Shown: positions 7,461 through 15,642, counted from the stretch's first letter. The stretch: DNA of 64,000 bases from Lentzea nigeriaca (GCF_016907955.1 NZ_JAFBCX010000001.1:496001-560000), one strand, 5' to 3'. Translations and numbers: made by a program. The notes: generated by a model not told the origin, from the sequence alone.

Positions 7461-8702
7461 ATGGGGGATTCTTTTGCGCCATTGGCGCATCCAGCTTTTC
7501 GGTGGCTGCTCACGGCCCGTGTGACGAGCACGGCGGGCAGCTCGATGGCGCAGATCGCGCTCGTGTTCGCGGTGCGGGACGTGACCCAGTCCGTCACGAC
7601 GCTCGGTGTCGTCGTGGCGACGCGTTCCATCGCGAACCTGGTGTTCCTGCTGTGGGGCGGGGTCGTCGCGGACCGCCTGCCCCGGCAGTTCGTGCTCGTG
7701 GGGTCGTCCGCGGTGTCCATGGCGAGCCAGGGTCTGCTCGCCGTCCTGGTGCTGACCGGAAACGTGTCCGTACCCGCGTTCGTCGTGCTTTCGGCGGTCA
7801 ACGGCATGTCGAGCGCCTTCTCGTTCCCCGCCTCCGCGGCACTGGCCCCACAGACGGTGCCCGCCGACCTGCGGCAGGCGGCCAACGCCCTGCAGCGCCT
7901 CGCCCAGAACTCCTCGATGATCGCGGGCGCGTCGCTCGGCGGTCTGCTGATCGCGTTCGCAGGGCCGGGATGGGGCCTGGTCGTCGACGCGGTGTCGTTC
8001 GGCCTGGCCGGTCTGGCGTTCTCGTTCGTCCGCGTGCCGGCCACCCGTGTCGCCGCCGAGCACAAGCCGGGCGTGCTGAGCGAGCTGCGGCTCGGCTGGA
8101 CGGAGTTCATGTCGCGAACCTGGGTGTGGTTCGTCGTCCTGGCGTTCTTCTTCGTCAACGCGGCGTACGCGGGCGGCACGATGGTCCTCGGCCCGGTCAT
8201 CGCGGACACCGTGATCGGCCGCGAGACGTGGGGTCTGGTGCTGGCCGCCCAGACCGCGGGCATGGTCGTCGGAGCCTTCGTCGCGATGCGCCTGCGCGTG
8301 CGGCGCGCGTTGCTGCTCGGCGTGGTGTGCATCGCGGCGTTCGCGGGCCTGCCGCTGGCGCTCGCCCTGCACCCGGCGCCGTGGCTGCTCATGGTCGCCT
8401 CGTTCGCCTGCGGCGTCTGCATGGAACTGTTCGGCGTCGCCTGGGAAACCTCGCTGCAGCACCACGTTCCGGCCGAGCGGCTGGCGCGGGTCTACTCCTA
8501 CGACATGCTCGGGTCGCTGGCGGCGGTACCGCTGGCCCAGCTCGTGGTCGGGCCGGTGTCCGGTGCCGCCGGTGTCACGGCGACCCTGGTCGGTTGTGCG
8601 GTGATCCAGCTGGTCGCCACCGCCGCGATGGCCGCCTCGCGGTCGGTGTGGTCGGTCGAGAACGCCCCCTTGGTGCCACAGGGGAAAGCGCTTGCTGGTT
8701 AG
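7461..8702 (+). CDS. MFS exporter
   Basis: The 413-residue product has about twelve hydrophobic helices typical of the major facilitator superfamily. The A-type loop motif GGVVADRLPRQFVLVGSS lies between helices 2 and 3. The length and MFS_3-like pattern (LAPQTVPADLRQAANALQRL) resemble enterobactin-exporter-type permeases that export small molecules. I chose ATG 7461 over the TTG at 7452. There is almost no leader between the DoxX terminator and this ATG, so a leaderless transcript is likely. The substrate cannot be predicted. The next gene is a secreted hydrolase, without clear linkage. Confidence 0.85.
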   Translation: MGDSFAPLAHPAFRWLLTARVTSTAGSSMAQIALVFAVRDVTQSVTTLGVVVATRSIANLVFLLWGGVVADRLPRQFVLVGSSAVSMASQGLLAVLVLTGNVSVPAFVVLSAVNGMSSAFSFPASAALAPQTVPADLRQAANALQRLAQNSSMIAGASLGGLLIAFAGPGWGLVVDAVSFGLAGLAFSFVRVPATRVAAEHKPGVLSELRLGWTEFMSRTWVWFVVLAFFFVNAAYAGGTMVLGPVIADTVIGRETWGLVLAAQTAGMVVGAFVAMRLRVRRALLLGVVCIAAFAGLPLALALHPAPWLLMVASFACGVCMELFGVAWETSLQHHVPAERLARVYSYDMLGSLAAVPLAQLVVGPVSGAAGVTATLVGCAVIQLVATAAMAASRSVWSVENAPLVPQGKALAG

Positions 8703-8754
8703 GATCTCCGCTGCAGAGTACAACCGTGTCAGATCCACTCGACTGGGGAAGTGA

Positions 8755-10179
8755 ATGAAGCTCAAGCGGTTCACCGTGCTGTGCACCGCGCTCACGCTGA
8801 CAGGTGCCACCGTGGCACCGGCGGTGGCTGCGGAAGACAGCCACCTCAAGCTGGCGGAGCGGCTGCGCGAGGCGATCGTCGCGCAGAACTTCAAGGACGT
8901 CATCGACCTGACCCCGCCGGAGTCCACTGTGGCTGCGGCGACGGCCAGGTCGGCAGGACCTCGGGAGAAGTACGACCAGACCCCCGCCGAGCTGATGAAG
9001 CGGGCTCAGTCGCGGATGGCGTTGTCGGCGGAGGCGGCGGGCAAGCCGTTGCACCAGACGCCGAACATGGACGCGGCGATCATCGAGCTCGACCCGATCG
9101 GCCGGCCGAAGTCAGTGGCGAACGTGCTGCTCAGCCCGCAGTACCCGAACGGCGTCGTCGTGCCGGTCAAGCGTTCCGGTCTGTCGACCGACCAGGTCCG
9201 GTACCGCTGGTGGGACGACACCGAATGGGACGTCAACGGTGGCAAGGGCACGCGTGACGTGCTGGCCGGCCGGGAGAACGCGCCGGTCGACTTCTCCTCG
9301 CCGTACCCGGCGTCGGTGCTGAAGCTGATGGTGGGCTTCGGTGTGCTGCGCCTGGCGGACCAGGGCAAGGTCAACCTCGACGCGGACTACACCTACGACC
9401 CGAACCCGGTGCGCGCGGCGTGCGGCGGACCGTCGGTGAAGAAGATCCGCCAGCACTTCGACGAGATGATCACCAAGTCGCAGAACGAGTCGACCTGCGC
9501 GCTGATCAAGATGATCCACGACCTCAACGCGTGGGACGCCGTGAACCAGTCGTTCGTCGACCTCGGCATGCCGACGCTGATGGTCACCGGCACCATTCCC
9601 GGCAACGGTGGCCGCTGGATCGGCTCGAACATGAGCGGCCTCGACACCGCGAAGCTCCTGCTGCTCGTCAACGGCGGCCCCGGTGTGCTGTGGACGACCG
9701 ACAAGGGCAAGCAGATCACCAGGAACGAGCTGTCGACCTCCTCCCGGAAGTTCTTCCAGGAGACGCTGCTCGGCCAGGGCCACAACGAGATGCTGTCCAC
9801 GCCGAACTGGTGCGGCCGCGACTACCCGGTGCAGGGCCTGCCGCAGCAGGTGCCGTCGCGCTGGATCCAGCCGGACGGCACCGTGAAGGTCGGTGACGCG
9901 ATCTACGACCGTGACGTCCGCCCGTGCAACGAGGCCGCCGAGGTGACCTTCGCGCACAAGACCGGCTGGGTCGACACCACCGGTTCCGACGCGGGCATCG
10001 TGAAGTCGTTCCGCGGCAAGGACAAGCGCAACTACATCGTCGTCGTGTTCTGCAACCTCGGTACCGACTACGTCGACGCCAACCGCCCGGCCGACCCGCC
10101 CGGCGTGTACCCCGTGCTGTACACCCAGAAGTACGCGCAGCTCGGCAAGGCGATCGACAACATCATGAAGAACGTGTAG
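8755..10179 (+). CDS. Secreted serine hydrolase of the class A beta-lactamase fold
   Basis: This 474-residue protein begins with a signal peptide (MKLKRFTVLCTALTLTGATV, cleavage near AVAAED). It has an N-terminal domain of about 170 residues, then a penicillin-binding/beta-lactamase-like domain. The three catalytic motifs are recognisable: S-x-x-K in PYPASVLKLMVGFG, an S-x-N-like SQN in ITKSQNESTCALIKM, and K-T-G in FAHKTGWVDTTGSDAGIV. Paired cysteines suggest an extracellular domain. It could hydrolyse beta-lactams, peptidoglycan peptides or esters; the long N-terminal region argues against a simple beta-lactamase. TGGGGAAG precedes ATG 8755, and a strong terminator follows the stop. Confidence 0.85.
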   Translation: MKLKRFTVLCTALTLTGATVAPAVAAEDSHLKLAERLREAIVAQNFKDVIDLTPPESTVAAATARSAGPREKYDQTPAELMKRAQSRMALSAEAAGKPLHQTPNMDAAIIELDPIGRPKSVANVLLSPQYPNGVVVPVKRSGLSTDQVRYRWWDDTEWDVNGGKGTRDVLAGRENAPVDFSSPYPASVLKLMVGFGVLRLADQGKVNLDADYTYDPNPVRAACGGPSVKKIRQHFDEMITKSQNESTCALIKMIHDLNAWDAVNQSFVDLGMPTLMVTGTIPGNGGRWIGSNMSGLDTAKLLLLVNGGPGVLWTTDKGKQITRNELSTSSRKFFQETLLGQGHNEMLSTPNWCGRDYPVQGLPQQVPSRWIQPDGTVKVGDAIYDRDVRPCNEAAEVTFAHKTGWVDTTGSDAGIVKSFRGKDKRNYIVVVFCNLGTDYVDANRPADPPGVYPVLYTQKYAQLGKAIDNIMKNV

Positions 10180-10187
10180 TTCGGCCC

Positions 10188-10222
10188 GGGCCGCCCCCAC
10201 TCCGTTGGGGGCGGCCCCTTTT
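10188..10222. terminator. Strong bidirectional terminator
   Basis: A 12-base stem (GGGCCGCCCCCA with its complement) closes a 6-base loop and is followed by CTTTT. It lies between the stop of the secreted hydrolase and the stop of the convergent nitrile-hydratase operon and could serve both. Confidence 0.85.
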
Positions 10223-10812
10223 CACACCGCTGCCGTGCCGATCAGCCCGTTGCGCGTCACCTTGCTGGCAAGCTCCTCTTCGGACAGGCCCTCGGTGCCC
10301 TCCGGTCGCCGCGGCAACACCATGTACCGCGTCTCCGCGTTCGCGTCCCACACCTGGATCTCGGTGTCGTCCGGCAGCTCGAACCCGAACTGCTTCAGCA
10401 CCTCACGCGGATGACTCACCACCTTCGACCGGTAGGCCGGACTCTTGTACCAGGTGGGCGACGGCCCGAGCAGCGCGATCGGATAGCAGCTGCACAACGT
10501 GCACACGATCACGTTGTGCACCTTCTCGGTGTTCTCCACCACGCGCAGCCGCTGCACCTGCAGCCCACCGCCCATCGACAACCCGATCGCCGGCAACGCC
10601 GAGTTCGCGTCGTCGAGCAACCTCGCCTTGAACTCCTCGTCCACCCACGCCCGCGCCACGATCCGAAACCCGTTGGCAGGCGTGGCCTTGTGCGCGAACG
10701 CCTCCAGCGCCCGGTCGAGCTCCGCCGAGTCCAGCAGCCCCTTCTCCTCCAGGACCGCTTCCAGCTCTCGCACCCGTGCTGCGATCGGCGAGTCGTCGTG
10801 ATCGTCACTCAT
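10222..10812 (-). CDS. Nitrile hydratase alpha-type subunit (cobalt-type)
   Basis: Nitrile hydratases hydrate nitriles to amides at a low-spin Co(III) or Fe(III) centre. The 196-residue product carries the metal site VCTLCSCYP. The threonine in CTLCSC marks the cobalt type (iron enzymes have CSLC), and the second and third cysteines would be the oxidised ligands. The flanking TWYKSPAYRSKVV and RYMVLPRRPEGTEGLSEEEL match alpha subunits. It is the last gene of a minus-strand operon and overlaps the preceding gene by 8 bases. Because the beta subunit is split in two here, the enzyme could also be a thiocyanate-hydrolase-like or biosynthetic nitrile hydratase. Confidence 0.92.
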   Translation of the reverse strand: MSDDHDDSPIAARVRELEAVLEEKGLLDSAELDRALEAFAHKATPANGFRIVARAWVDEEFKARLLDDANSALPAIGLSMGGGLQVQRLRVVENTEKVHNVIVCTLCSCYPIALLGPSPTWYKSPAYRSKVVSHPREVLKQFGFELPDDTEIQVWDANAETRYMVLPRRPEGTEGLSEEELASKVTRNGLIGTAAV

Positions 10813-11071
10813 CGCTGAGGTAATCCTCCCAAAGGGACAGTGTCACCGTGTGATCCCCGTGCCCGAACAGTTCCCGCGCGGTGAACCGCACCACGTAAAC
10901 CGGCTGCGGCCGCTCAACCCCTTGCGCCCTGAGGTCCGCCAGCGGCTGCACCCCATCGCTGTCGACGACGGTGCCCACCCGTCCACGCACGTAGTTCGGC
11001 AGCCGCGTGTGGTGATCAGGGTCCACAGTGGACGTTCTCACCCGATCGCCCACCCGGAACCGCTCAGACAT
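10805..11071 (-). CDS. Nitrile hydratase beta subunit, C-terminal half (separate gene)
   Basis: This 88-residue protein matches only the SH3-like C-terminal domain of nitrile hydratase beta subunits: FRVGDRVRTSTVDPDHHTRL, then PNYVRGRVGTVV and the terminal TARELFGHGDHTVTLSLWED. It starts at ATG 11071, overlaps the upstream beta-N gene by 8 bases and the downstream alpha gene by 8 bases. A separate C-half subunit is known in thiocyanate hydrolase and in the toyocamycin nitrile hydratase. Two complete ORFs with proper starts and tight overlaps argue for a real split rather than a frameshift. Confidence 0.9.
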   Translation of the reverse strand: MSERFRVGDRVRTSTVDPDHHTRLPNYVRGRVGTVVDSDGVQPLADLRAQGVERPQPVYVVRFTARELFGHGDHTVTLSLWEDYLSDE

Positions 11072-11315
11072 GCCCCTTCTCCTCGAGAAGCGTCTGGATC
11101 GCCCGGAACCAGTTCTCGTAGTACGACGACTCGTGCGACATCGTCCGCTCCACCGCGTCCCGGAACTCGTCCAGGTTGTAGACTCCGCGCCCGATCAGCG
11201 CCCGGTTCATCGCGAACACGTGCGCCTCCCAGTCCGCGTGGAACGCCGGCTCGTCCAGCTCCTCGACCACCGGCCCGAACCCGTCCATCCCTCCGACGTC
11301 GTTGATCCTCGGCAT
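11064..11315 (-). CDS. Nitrile hydratase beta subunit, N-terminal half (separate gene)
   Basis: The 83-residue product matches the N-terminal helical region of nitrile hydratase beta subunits. It begins MPRINDVGGMDGFGPVVEEL and includes WEAHVFAMNRALI and SYYENWFRAIQTLLEEKG, and it ends where the linker to the SH3-like domain would begin. The start at 11315 has an excellent AGGAGGTGAG before it; the longer open frame is sequence of the upstream epimerase in another frame. Only one base separates the epimerase stop from this ATG, so the order epimerase, beta-N, beta-C, alpha is almost certainly one operon. Confidence 0.88.
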   Translation of the reverse strand: MPRINDVGGMDGFGPVVEELDEPAFHADWEAHVFAMNRALIGRGVYNLDEFRDAVERTMSHESSYYENWFRAIQTLLEEKGHV

Positions 11316-11316
11316 C

Positions 11317-12237
11317 TCACCTCCTGCGCTCGACCAGATTCTGCGCCGCAGCCCCCCACTTCGGAAAGTGGAACTCGAACCCGGCCTCGTTGAGGCGCCC
11401 AGGAACGACCCTGCGACTCTTGAGCAGCAACTCGGTGTCACTCCTGATCGCGAACGCCCCGATCTCCGCCATCCACCGCGTCGCGGGCAACCCGACCGGC
11501 CTGCCCCAAGCCTCCCGCAGCTCCCGCATGAAATCCTTCTGCGGCAACGGCTCCGGCGCCGCCAGGTTCACCGCCCCCTCAATAGGTTCCCTGATCAGCA
11601 ACGCGACCGCCCGCACGAAGTCGTCGTCATGAATCCACGACACGTACTGCCGCCCACCCGCAACGGCCCCACCCAGCCCGAGCCGAGCCAGCCACGACAG
11701 GTAGTCGAACACCCCACCCCGGTCCGGACTCATCACCATCGCGGCCCGCATCGCGACCTTGCGCGTGCGCGGAGTGTCCGCCCTCTCGAGCTCCGCTTCC
11801 CAGTTCTTCGCGATCTCGACGCTGAACGCCCAATATCCCGGCACGCCTTCTTCGTGGCCGCCGATGACCCCGGTCGCCTCGTCGTTGGGCGCATCGAACC
11901 GATGCGCATAAATCGTCGCCGTACTCATCTGCAGCCAGACCTTCGGCGGCTTGCCTGCTCGCGCGATCGCCTCCCCGACCACCCGCGCCGACTCGACCCG
12001 CGACCGCATCATCTCGTCGAGGTTCTCCCTGGTGTACCGACAGCTCACGCTCCGCCCGGCCAGGTTGATCACCACGTCCGCACCGTCGACCTCCTCGGCC
12101 CACGCCCCGATCGTCCGCCCGTCCCAGCGCACCCCGCTGCTCCTGCCGATGACCACCACCTCATGCCCAGCCGCCCCCAACGCCCTGCGCAGCACGCCAC
12201 CGACCTGACCTGTACCGCCCGGAATCACGATCTTCAT
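11317..12237 (-). CDS. TIGR01777-type NAD(P)-dependent epimerase/reductase
   Basis: This 306-residue short-chain dehydrogenase/epimerase-like protein opens with a Rossmann motif, MKIVIPGGTGQVGGVLRRAL. It has family features including VDGADVVINLAGRSVSCRY, MSTATIYAHRFDAPNDE and a C-terminal region with the DUF1731-like ending RRVVPGRLNEAGFEFHFPKW. Members are related to the cell-division inhibitor SulA-like YfcH/TIGR01777 family, mostly of unknown substrate. The start at 12237 is preceded by AAGGGGGCGAG. The stop is one base from the nitrile hydratase beta-N start, so it is the first gene of that operon. A metabolic link to nitrile hydration is an inference from position only. Confidence 0.85.
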   Translation of the reverse strand: MKIVIPGGTGQVGGVLRRALGAAGHEVVVIGRSSGVRWDGRTIGAWAEEVDGADVVINLAGRSVSCRYTRENLDEMMRSRVESARVVGEAIARAGKPPKVWLQMSTATIYAHRFDAPNDEATGVIGGHEEGVPGYWAFSVEIAKNWEAELERADTPRTRKVAMRAAMVMSPDRGGVFDYLSWLARLGLGGAVAGGRQYVSWIHDDDFVRAVALLIREPIEGAVNLAAPEPLPQKDFMRELREAWGRPVGLPATRWMAEIGAFAIRSDTELLLKSRRVVPGRLNEAGFEFHFPKWGAAAQNLVERRR

Positions 12238-12543
12238 CTCGCCCCCTTCGGTGCCGACGCTAGCCCCGCAAAGCTGAGAGTCCGAGTGATGCCGACAGGC
12301 AGCCGCGCTTCGATCATGAAGATCGCGCACTCATGGCTGCCACCTGCACGGTTGGTAGCAGTTGGTGTGATCAGCAAACGTTTGCGTCGGCATTTCTCTA
12401 CCGCCATCTCGGCAGCGACGTGTGTGAGAGCGCGACCATGCGGGCTTTCGGTGACGAGCACCGACTCAACGGAGCACAACCAAGCCGCGACGCTCTACTA
12501 CAAGTGCATCCCCACACAACTGCCAGTCCCCAACAACAGCCCC
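12238..12543. other. 306-base gap with a LacI-type palindrome
   Basis: No gene could be supported here; the short ORFs on both strands lack recognisable sequence. It should hold the promoter of the minus-strand epimerase/nitrile hydratase operon. The perfect palindrome GCAAACGTTTGC at 12374-12385 is the only clear signal. Confidence 0.5.
12374..12385. promoter_or_regulatory. Candidate LacI-family operator
   Basis: GCAAACGTTTGC is a perfect 12-base palindrome with the central CG typical of LacI-family operators. It lies about 137 bases upstream of the epimerase/nitrile hydratase operon. No LacI-family gene is in the window. Confidence 0.35.
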
Positions 12544-12945
12544 TCAAGCCGGATGCCGAGCAATCAACACCATCGCGTCAAGCATCCGCCACCAATCCTG
12601 TTCCCCGGCCTCCACCACCGCCCCAACCGCAGCCAACGCAGCCACGACATCCGCCGGATCGGCCCCAATCTCGGCCACCACCCGCCGAAACCGCTCAGTG
12701 CGCCGCACCCGTACCAGCGAAGCAGGCACCGGCACAGGCTTCTCCTCCCCATCTCCGAACGAGATCCGCAGCTCGGTCCCCAGCGCACTCGCCAACCGAG
12801 CAAGGGCACCGGTAGTCGGATTCCCCCGCCCGTTCTCGAGGTTCGCGATGTACGGCACAGAAAGCCCGGCATCAGCGGCGACCGAGGCGACGGTGCGACC
12901 GCTGGCCTGACGAAGAGCGCGAAGCGCAGGTCCGAGTGAGTCCAC
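12544..12945 (-). CDS. XRE-family transcriptional regulator
   Basis: This 133-residue protein has an N-terminal XRE helix-turn-helix: LGPALRALRQASGRTVASVA, then ADAGLSVPYIANLENGRGNP and TTGALARLASALG. The helical C-terminal region of about 60 residues carries no recognised domain. The GTG start at 12945 gives an immediate HTH. It is divergent from an MFS gene 49 bases away, and the gap holds two direct copies of a 12-base sequence likely to be its binding site. It probably controls the exporter and itself. Confidence 0.88.
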   Translation of the reverse strand: MDSLGPALRALRQASGRTVASVAADAGLSVPYIANLENGRGNPTTGALARLASALGTELRISFGDGEEKPVPVPASLVRVRRTERFRRVVAEIGADPADVVAALAAVGAVVEAGEQDWWRMLDAMVLIARHPA

Positions 12946-12950
12946 GACCG

Positions 12951-12992
12951 CTATCTTGACAGAACACAGCCGAGCTGTCTCTATCTTGTCAG
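12951..12992. promoter_or_regulatory. Direct-repeat operator between XRE regulator and MFS exporter
   Basis: CTATCTTGACAG (12951-12962) and CTATCTTGTCAG (12981-12992) are repeated 30 bases apart, about three helical turns. A GACAG/CTGTC inverted pair lies between them. The second copy ends one base before the MFS ATG, so the exporter transcript is probably leaderless and its promoter overlaps this repeat. Confidence 0.55.
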
Positions 12993-12993
12993 T

Positions 12994-14169
12994 ATGAGTG
13001 TTCGGGGGGACTTCCGATTACTGTGGAGCGGACGGACGATCAGCCTGCTCGGTTCGTGGATGCTGGTCGTGGCGGTACCGGCTCACGTGTTCGAGCTGAC
13101 CGGCTCGGTGTTCGCGACCGGGATGACGCTCGCGGCCGAATACCTGCCGGCGTTGGTGCTCGGTCCGGTGGCCGGGATGCTCGTCGACAGGTGGGACCGA
13201 AGGCGGGTGATGATCACGGCCGACCTCTTCCGCGCGGGGGCGGTCGCGGCGATGCTCATCGGCACACCGACCGCGATCTACGCGGCGGTCGTCGCGGAAA
13301 GCGTTGGGGCAGTGGCGTTCAGGCCCGCGGCTCAGGCGCACGTCCCGGCTGTGGTGGGCACGGGAACAGCCCTGACCAGAGCCAACTCGTGGAACGCCGT
13401 CACCGACGGGGTCGTGCGCTTGGCCGGACCGCTGCTCGGCGGAGTTCTGTTCGCGTGGGCCGGTTTCGAAGTCCTCATAGGACTGGACGTGGCGAGCTAC
13501 CTGATCTCCGCCGCGGCGATCGCCTGCACGAGAAAAACCTCCGCCCCGAAAGCCGACCGGCAGAAACTCGCGCCAAAAACCTTGGGGCAGCTGGAAAGAG
13601 TGCTGCTGCCGCTCACCGGGGTGTTCCTGGCAGCCAACGCCGCACTGAGCGCGTTGCTGGTGCCGTTCGGCATGAGGAACCTCGGCGGCAGCACCCAGGT
13701 CGGTGTGGTGTTGTCGGCGCTCGGCGTCGGGTTCCTGGGTGGAGCGGTGCTCGTGCGGTGGTCGGATCGGCTTCAGCTGAGGACTGTGCTGGCGGGCGCG
13801 CAGTTGGCGACGGCGGGTGGGTTCGCGGTGCTGTTCAGTGCGCGCGAGCTCGGGATTGCCGCGGCCGCCGCGGTGGTGATCGGGGCGTTCGGGTCGGTCA
13901 CGGTGGTGGCGCCGCAGACCGCGGTGCAGAGGAGCACGGACAACGATCAGCTCGGTCGGGTCAGTGCGGTTTTTCTGACGGTGGAGGCGGTGGCGACGCT
14001 CGTCGGGGCGATCGTCGGGCCTTGGGTGGCGGAGAGTGTTTCGATGCACTTCGCGGCCATGGGCGCGGCTGTGGTCGCGGCGGTGGGGGCTTTGGTCGGC
14101 GCTGTGACCGTTCCTCGGGCCTCGCTCCCGGCAAGACGCTCAAACGAACAGGCGGACTTCCATGCGTGA
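12994..14169 (+). CDS. MFS exporter controlled by XRE regulator
   Basis: This 391-residue protein has about twelve membrane helices and the MFS loop motif GMLVDRWDRRRVMITADLFR. It begins FRLLWSGRTISLLGSWMLVV, typical of the MFS_3/enterobactin-exporter-like group found next to small regulators. The ATG follows the operator repeat directly, and no ribosome binding site is visible, which fits leaderless translation. Drug or metabolite export is likely from family and context; the substrate is unknown. The 138 bases after its stop contain no convincing gene. Confidence 0.88.
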   Translation: MSVRGDFRLLWSGRTISLLGSWMLVVAVPAHVFELTGSVFATGMTLAAEYLPALVLGPVAGMLVDRWDRRRVMITADLFRAGAVAAMLIGTPTAIYAAVVAESVGAVAFRPAAQAHVPAVVGTGTALTRANSWNAVTDGVVRLAGPLLGGVLFAWAGFEVLIGLDVASYLISAAAIACTRKTSAPKADRQKLAPKTLGQLERVLLPLTGVFLAANAALSALLVPFGMRNLGGSTQVGVVLSALGVGFLGGAVLVRWSDRLQLRTVLAGAQLATAGGFAVLFSARELGIAAAAAVVIGAFGSVTVVAPQTAVQRSTDNDQLGRVSAVFLTVEAVATLVGAIVGPWVAESVSMHFAAMGAAVVAAVGALVGAVTVPRASLPARRSNEQADFHA

Positions 14170-14307
14170 GCCCCATGAGGTGCGACGCCGCGGTCACGGT
14201 CCTCAACGGCACCATCAGCGAGATCGACTGGGACGCCTGCGTCGACGAGGTGCTCAGGGCGACACTGGATCGGGGTAACGCGGTGCCGATCACGTCGATG
14301 TACCGAT

Positions 14308-14793
14308 GTGCGCATCACCCTCCTCGCCGCCGCCGCCGTGTTCCTGCTCGCCGCCTGCACCTCCACCCCGGAGGCCGCCCCGCAGCAGACCCCCACCACC
14401 CCGACCACCGCCGACCAGACCCCTGGCAACGGCCCGAACTGCGCCAACGCCAACTCGTCCGTCGTCGGCAAGGCGCTCGGCCTGCGGTTGCAGGGGCAGC
14501 AGGAGTCCGTCGAGAAGACGGTCACGACCTGCACGTACGTCGGCTCGGGCATGCCGGTCGAGGTGCGGTTCACGACGAACGCCACCGCCGCGTCGTTCGC
14601 CAAGAGCAAGCCGGAGAAGGCCAAGGCCATCACCGGCTTCCAGGACGAGGCCTACGAGGTCACTGCGGGCGGAGCGGAGACCGCCCAGCACACAGTCGCC
14701 GCACGCAAGGGCAAGACCCAGATCGAAGTGATGTCACCGGCGGGCGTGGAGCCCGCGAAGAAGCTGATCACCGATCTGTTCGGCCGGATCTAA
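14308..14793 (+). CDS. Small lipoprotein, DUF3558-like in layout
   Basis: This 161-residue protein begins with a lipoprotein signal peptide ending in the lipobox LLAAC (MRITLLAAAAVFLLAACTST). A Pro/Thr-rich linker follows, then a compact domain with two further cysteines (GPNCANANSSVVGKALGLRL, TCTYVGSGMPVEVRF). This layout resembles DUF3558-type actinobacterial lipoproteins, but I cannot confirm the family. The GTG start at 14308 gives a good signal peptide. It would be anchored on the outer face of the membrane. Its 3' end overlaps the convergent methyltransferase by 4 bases. Confidence 0.75.
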   Translation: MRITLLAAAAVFLLAACTSTPEAAPQQTPTTPTTADQTPGNGPNCANANSSVVGKALGLRLQGQQESVEKTVTTCTYVGSGMPVEVRFTTNATAASFAKSKPEKAKAITGFQDEAYEVTAGGAETAQHTVAARKGKTQIEVMSPAGVEPAKKLITDLFGRI

Positions 14794-15179
14794 ACGGGTA
14801 CGTCGAAGAACGAGCGCACCCGCGCACCCGGCGCGAGCCACGGCCGCAGCAAGTCGTGCGCCCGCTCCGGCTCGCGGTGGAACGACCCGACCCGCACGGC
14901 GAAGACCAGGTCGAACCGGCGGTCGCCGAGGTTCATGTCCTCCAGCGACGCGATGAGGAACTCCGCCCTGCCCGACGCCACGTGGACGGCGTTGCGGCGG
15001 GTGGCGGCCTCGACCATCTTCGTGGACCGGTCGATCGCCGTGAGCGTGCCGGTGGACAGCAGCTGGCACACCATGGTGGCGGCCACGCCCTGTCCGCAGC
15101 CGATCTCCAGCACCCGGTCGCAGGGCTGGATCGCGAGTTGGTCGACCACACCGCGCAGACGCTCGCTCATGGTCCACAT
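14790..15179 (-). CDS. Short class I SAM-dependent methyltransferase
   Basis: The 129-residue product has motif I of class I methyltransferases (DRVLEIGCGQGVAATMV), then TGTLTAIDRSTKMVEAATRR with the acidic residue expected to bind the ribose. At 129 residues it is much shorter than the usual 200-280; it ends just after motif III (LLRPWLAPGARVRSFFDVPV) and may be a minimal or reduced enzyme. Translation could start at 15179 or at ATG 15170 (MSERL). No substrate-recognition region is present, so the substrate cannot be inferred. Confidence 0.75.
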   Translation of the reverse strand: MWTMSERLRGVVDQLAIQPCDRVLEIGCGQGVAATMVCQLLSTGTLTAIDRSTKMVEAATRRNAVHVASGRAEFLIASLEDMNLGDRRFDLVFAVRVGSFHREPERAHDLLRPWLAPGARVRSFFDVPV

Positions 15180-15196
15180 GATGCGTCAGCGCGGCG

Positions 15197-15222
15197 GGCG
15201 GGGCCACCACCACGGCCCCGCC
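15197..15222 (-). terminator. Hairpin terminator after VOC gene
   Basis: A 9-base stem GGCGGGGCC/GGCCCCGCC with an 8-base loop lies just downstream of the VOC-family gene on the minus strand, between it and the methyltransferase start. Confidence 0.5.
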
Positions 15223-15231
15223 GTCGCCAGG

Positions 15232-15642
15232 TCAGGCCTGTGGCGTGCTGAGGTTGACCATCCAGGCGATGCCGAACTTGTCGGTGAGGTCGCCGTACTC
15301 GTCGCCCCACATCTGCTTCTCCAGCGGCGTGCCGATCTTGCCGCCGTCGGCGAGCTGCTCGAAGTACGTGCGCAGCACGGGGTCGTCGCCCGACAGGGAG
15401 ATCGTCATGGTGTCGCCGGGGTTGTACGACATCCCCGGCGGCGTGTCGGAGGCCATCAGCGTGTAGCCGGCGTCGGTCTCCAACTGGGCGTGCATGATCT
15501 GGTCGGCCTGCGGCGAGTCCTGCATGCCGAAGTCGGCGAAGGTGTTGATCGTGAGGTTGCCGCCGAGAACCGACTGGTAGAACTCCATCGCCTGACGCGC
15601 GGAGCCGTCGAAGCGCAGGTACGGGTTGAGGCGAGTGGCCAC
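15232..15642 (-). CDS. PhnB-like VOC-family protein
   Basis: This 136-residue protein is a PhnB-type member of the glyoxalase/bleomycin-resistance (VOC) superfamily. It shows NPYLRFDGSARQAMEFYQSV, LGGNLTINTFADFGM, DTMTISLSGDDPVLRTYFEQ and the C-terminal WGDEYGDLTDKFGIAWMVNL. Members of this group often lack a defined enzymatic activity and are used as demethylubiquinone-like or sensor proteins in annotation. It starts at GTG 15642, preceded by GGAGCGATTCC on the coding strand. A hairpin follows the stop. Confidence 0.9.
   Translation of the reverse strand: MATRLNPYLRFDGSARQAMEFYQSVLGGNLTINTFADFGMQDSPQADQIMHAQLETDAGYTLMASDTPPGMSYNPGDTMTISLSGDDPVLRTYFEQLADGGKIGTPLEKQMWGDEYGDLTDKFGIAWMVNLSTPQA

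Noticed and set aside
14170..14307. Small ORF between the MFS and lipoprotein genes
   Set aside because: About 45 codons read openly from ATG 14180, but there is no recognisable product, and the frame runs on into the lipoprotein gene out of phase.
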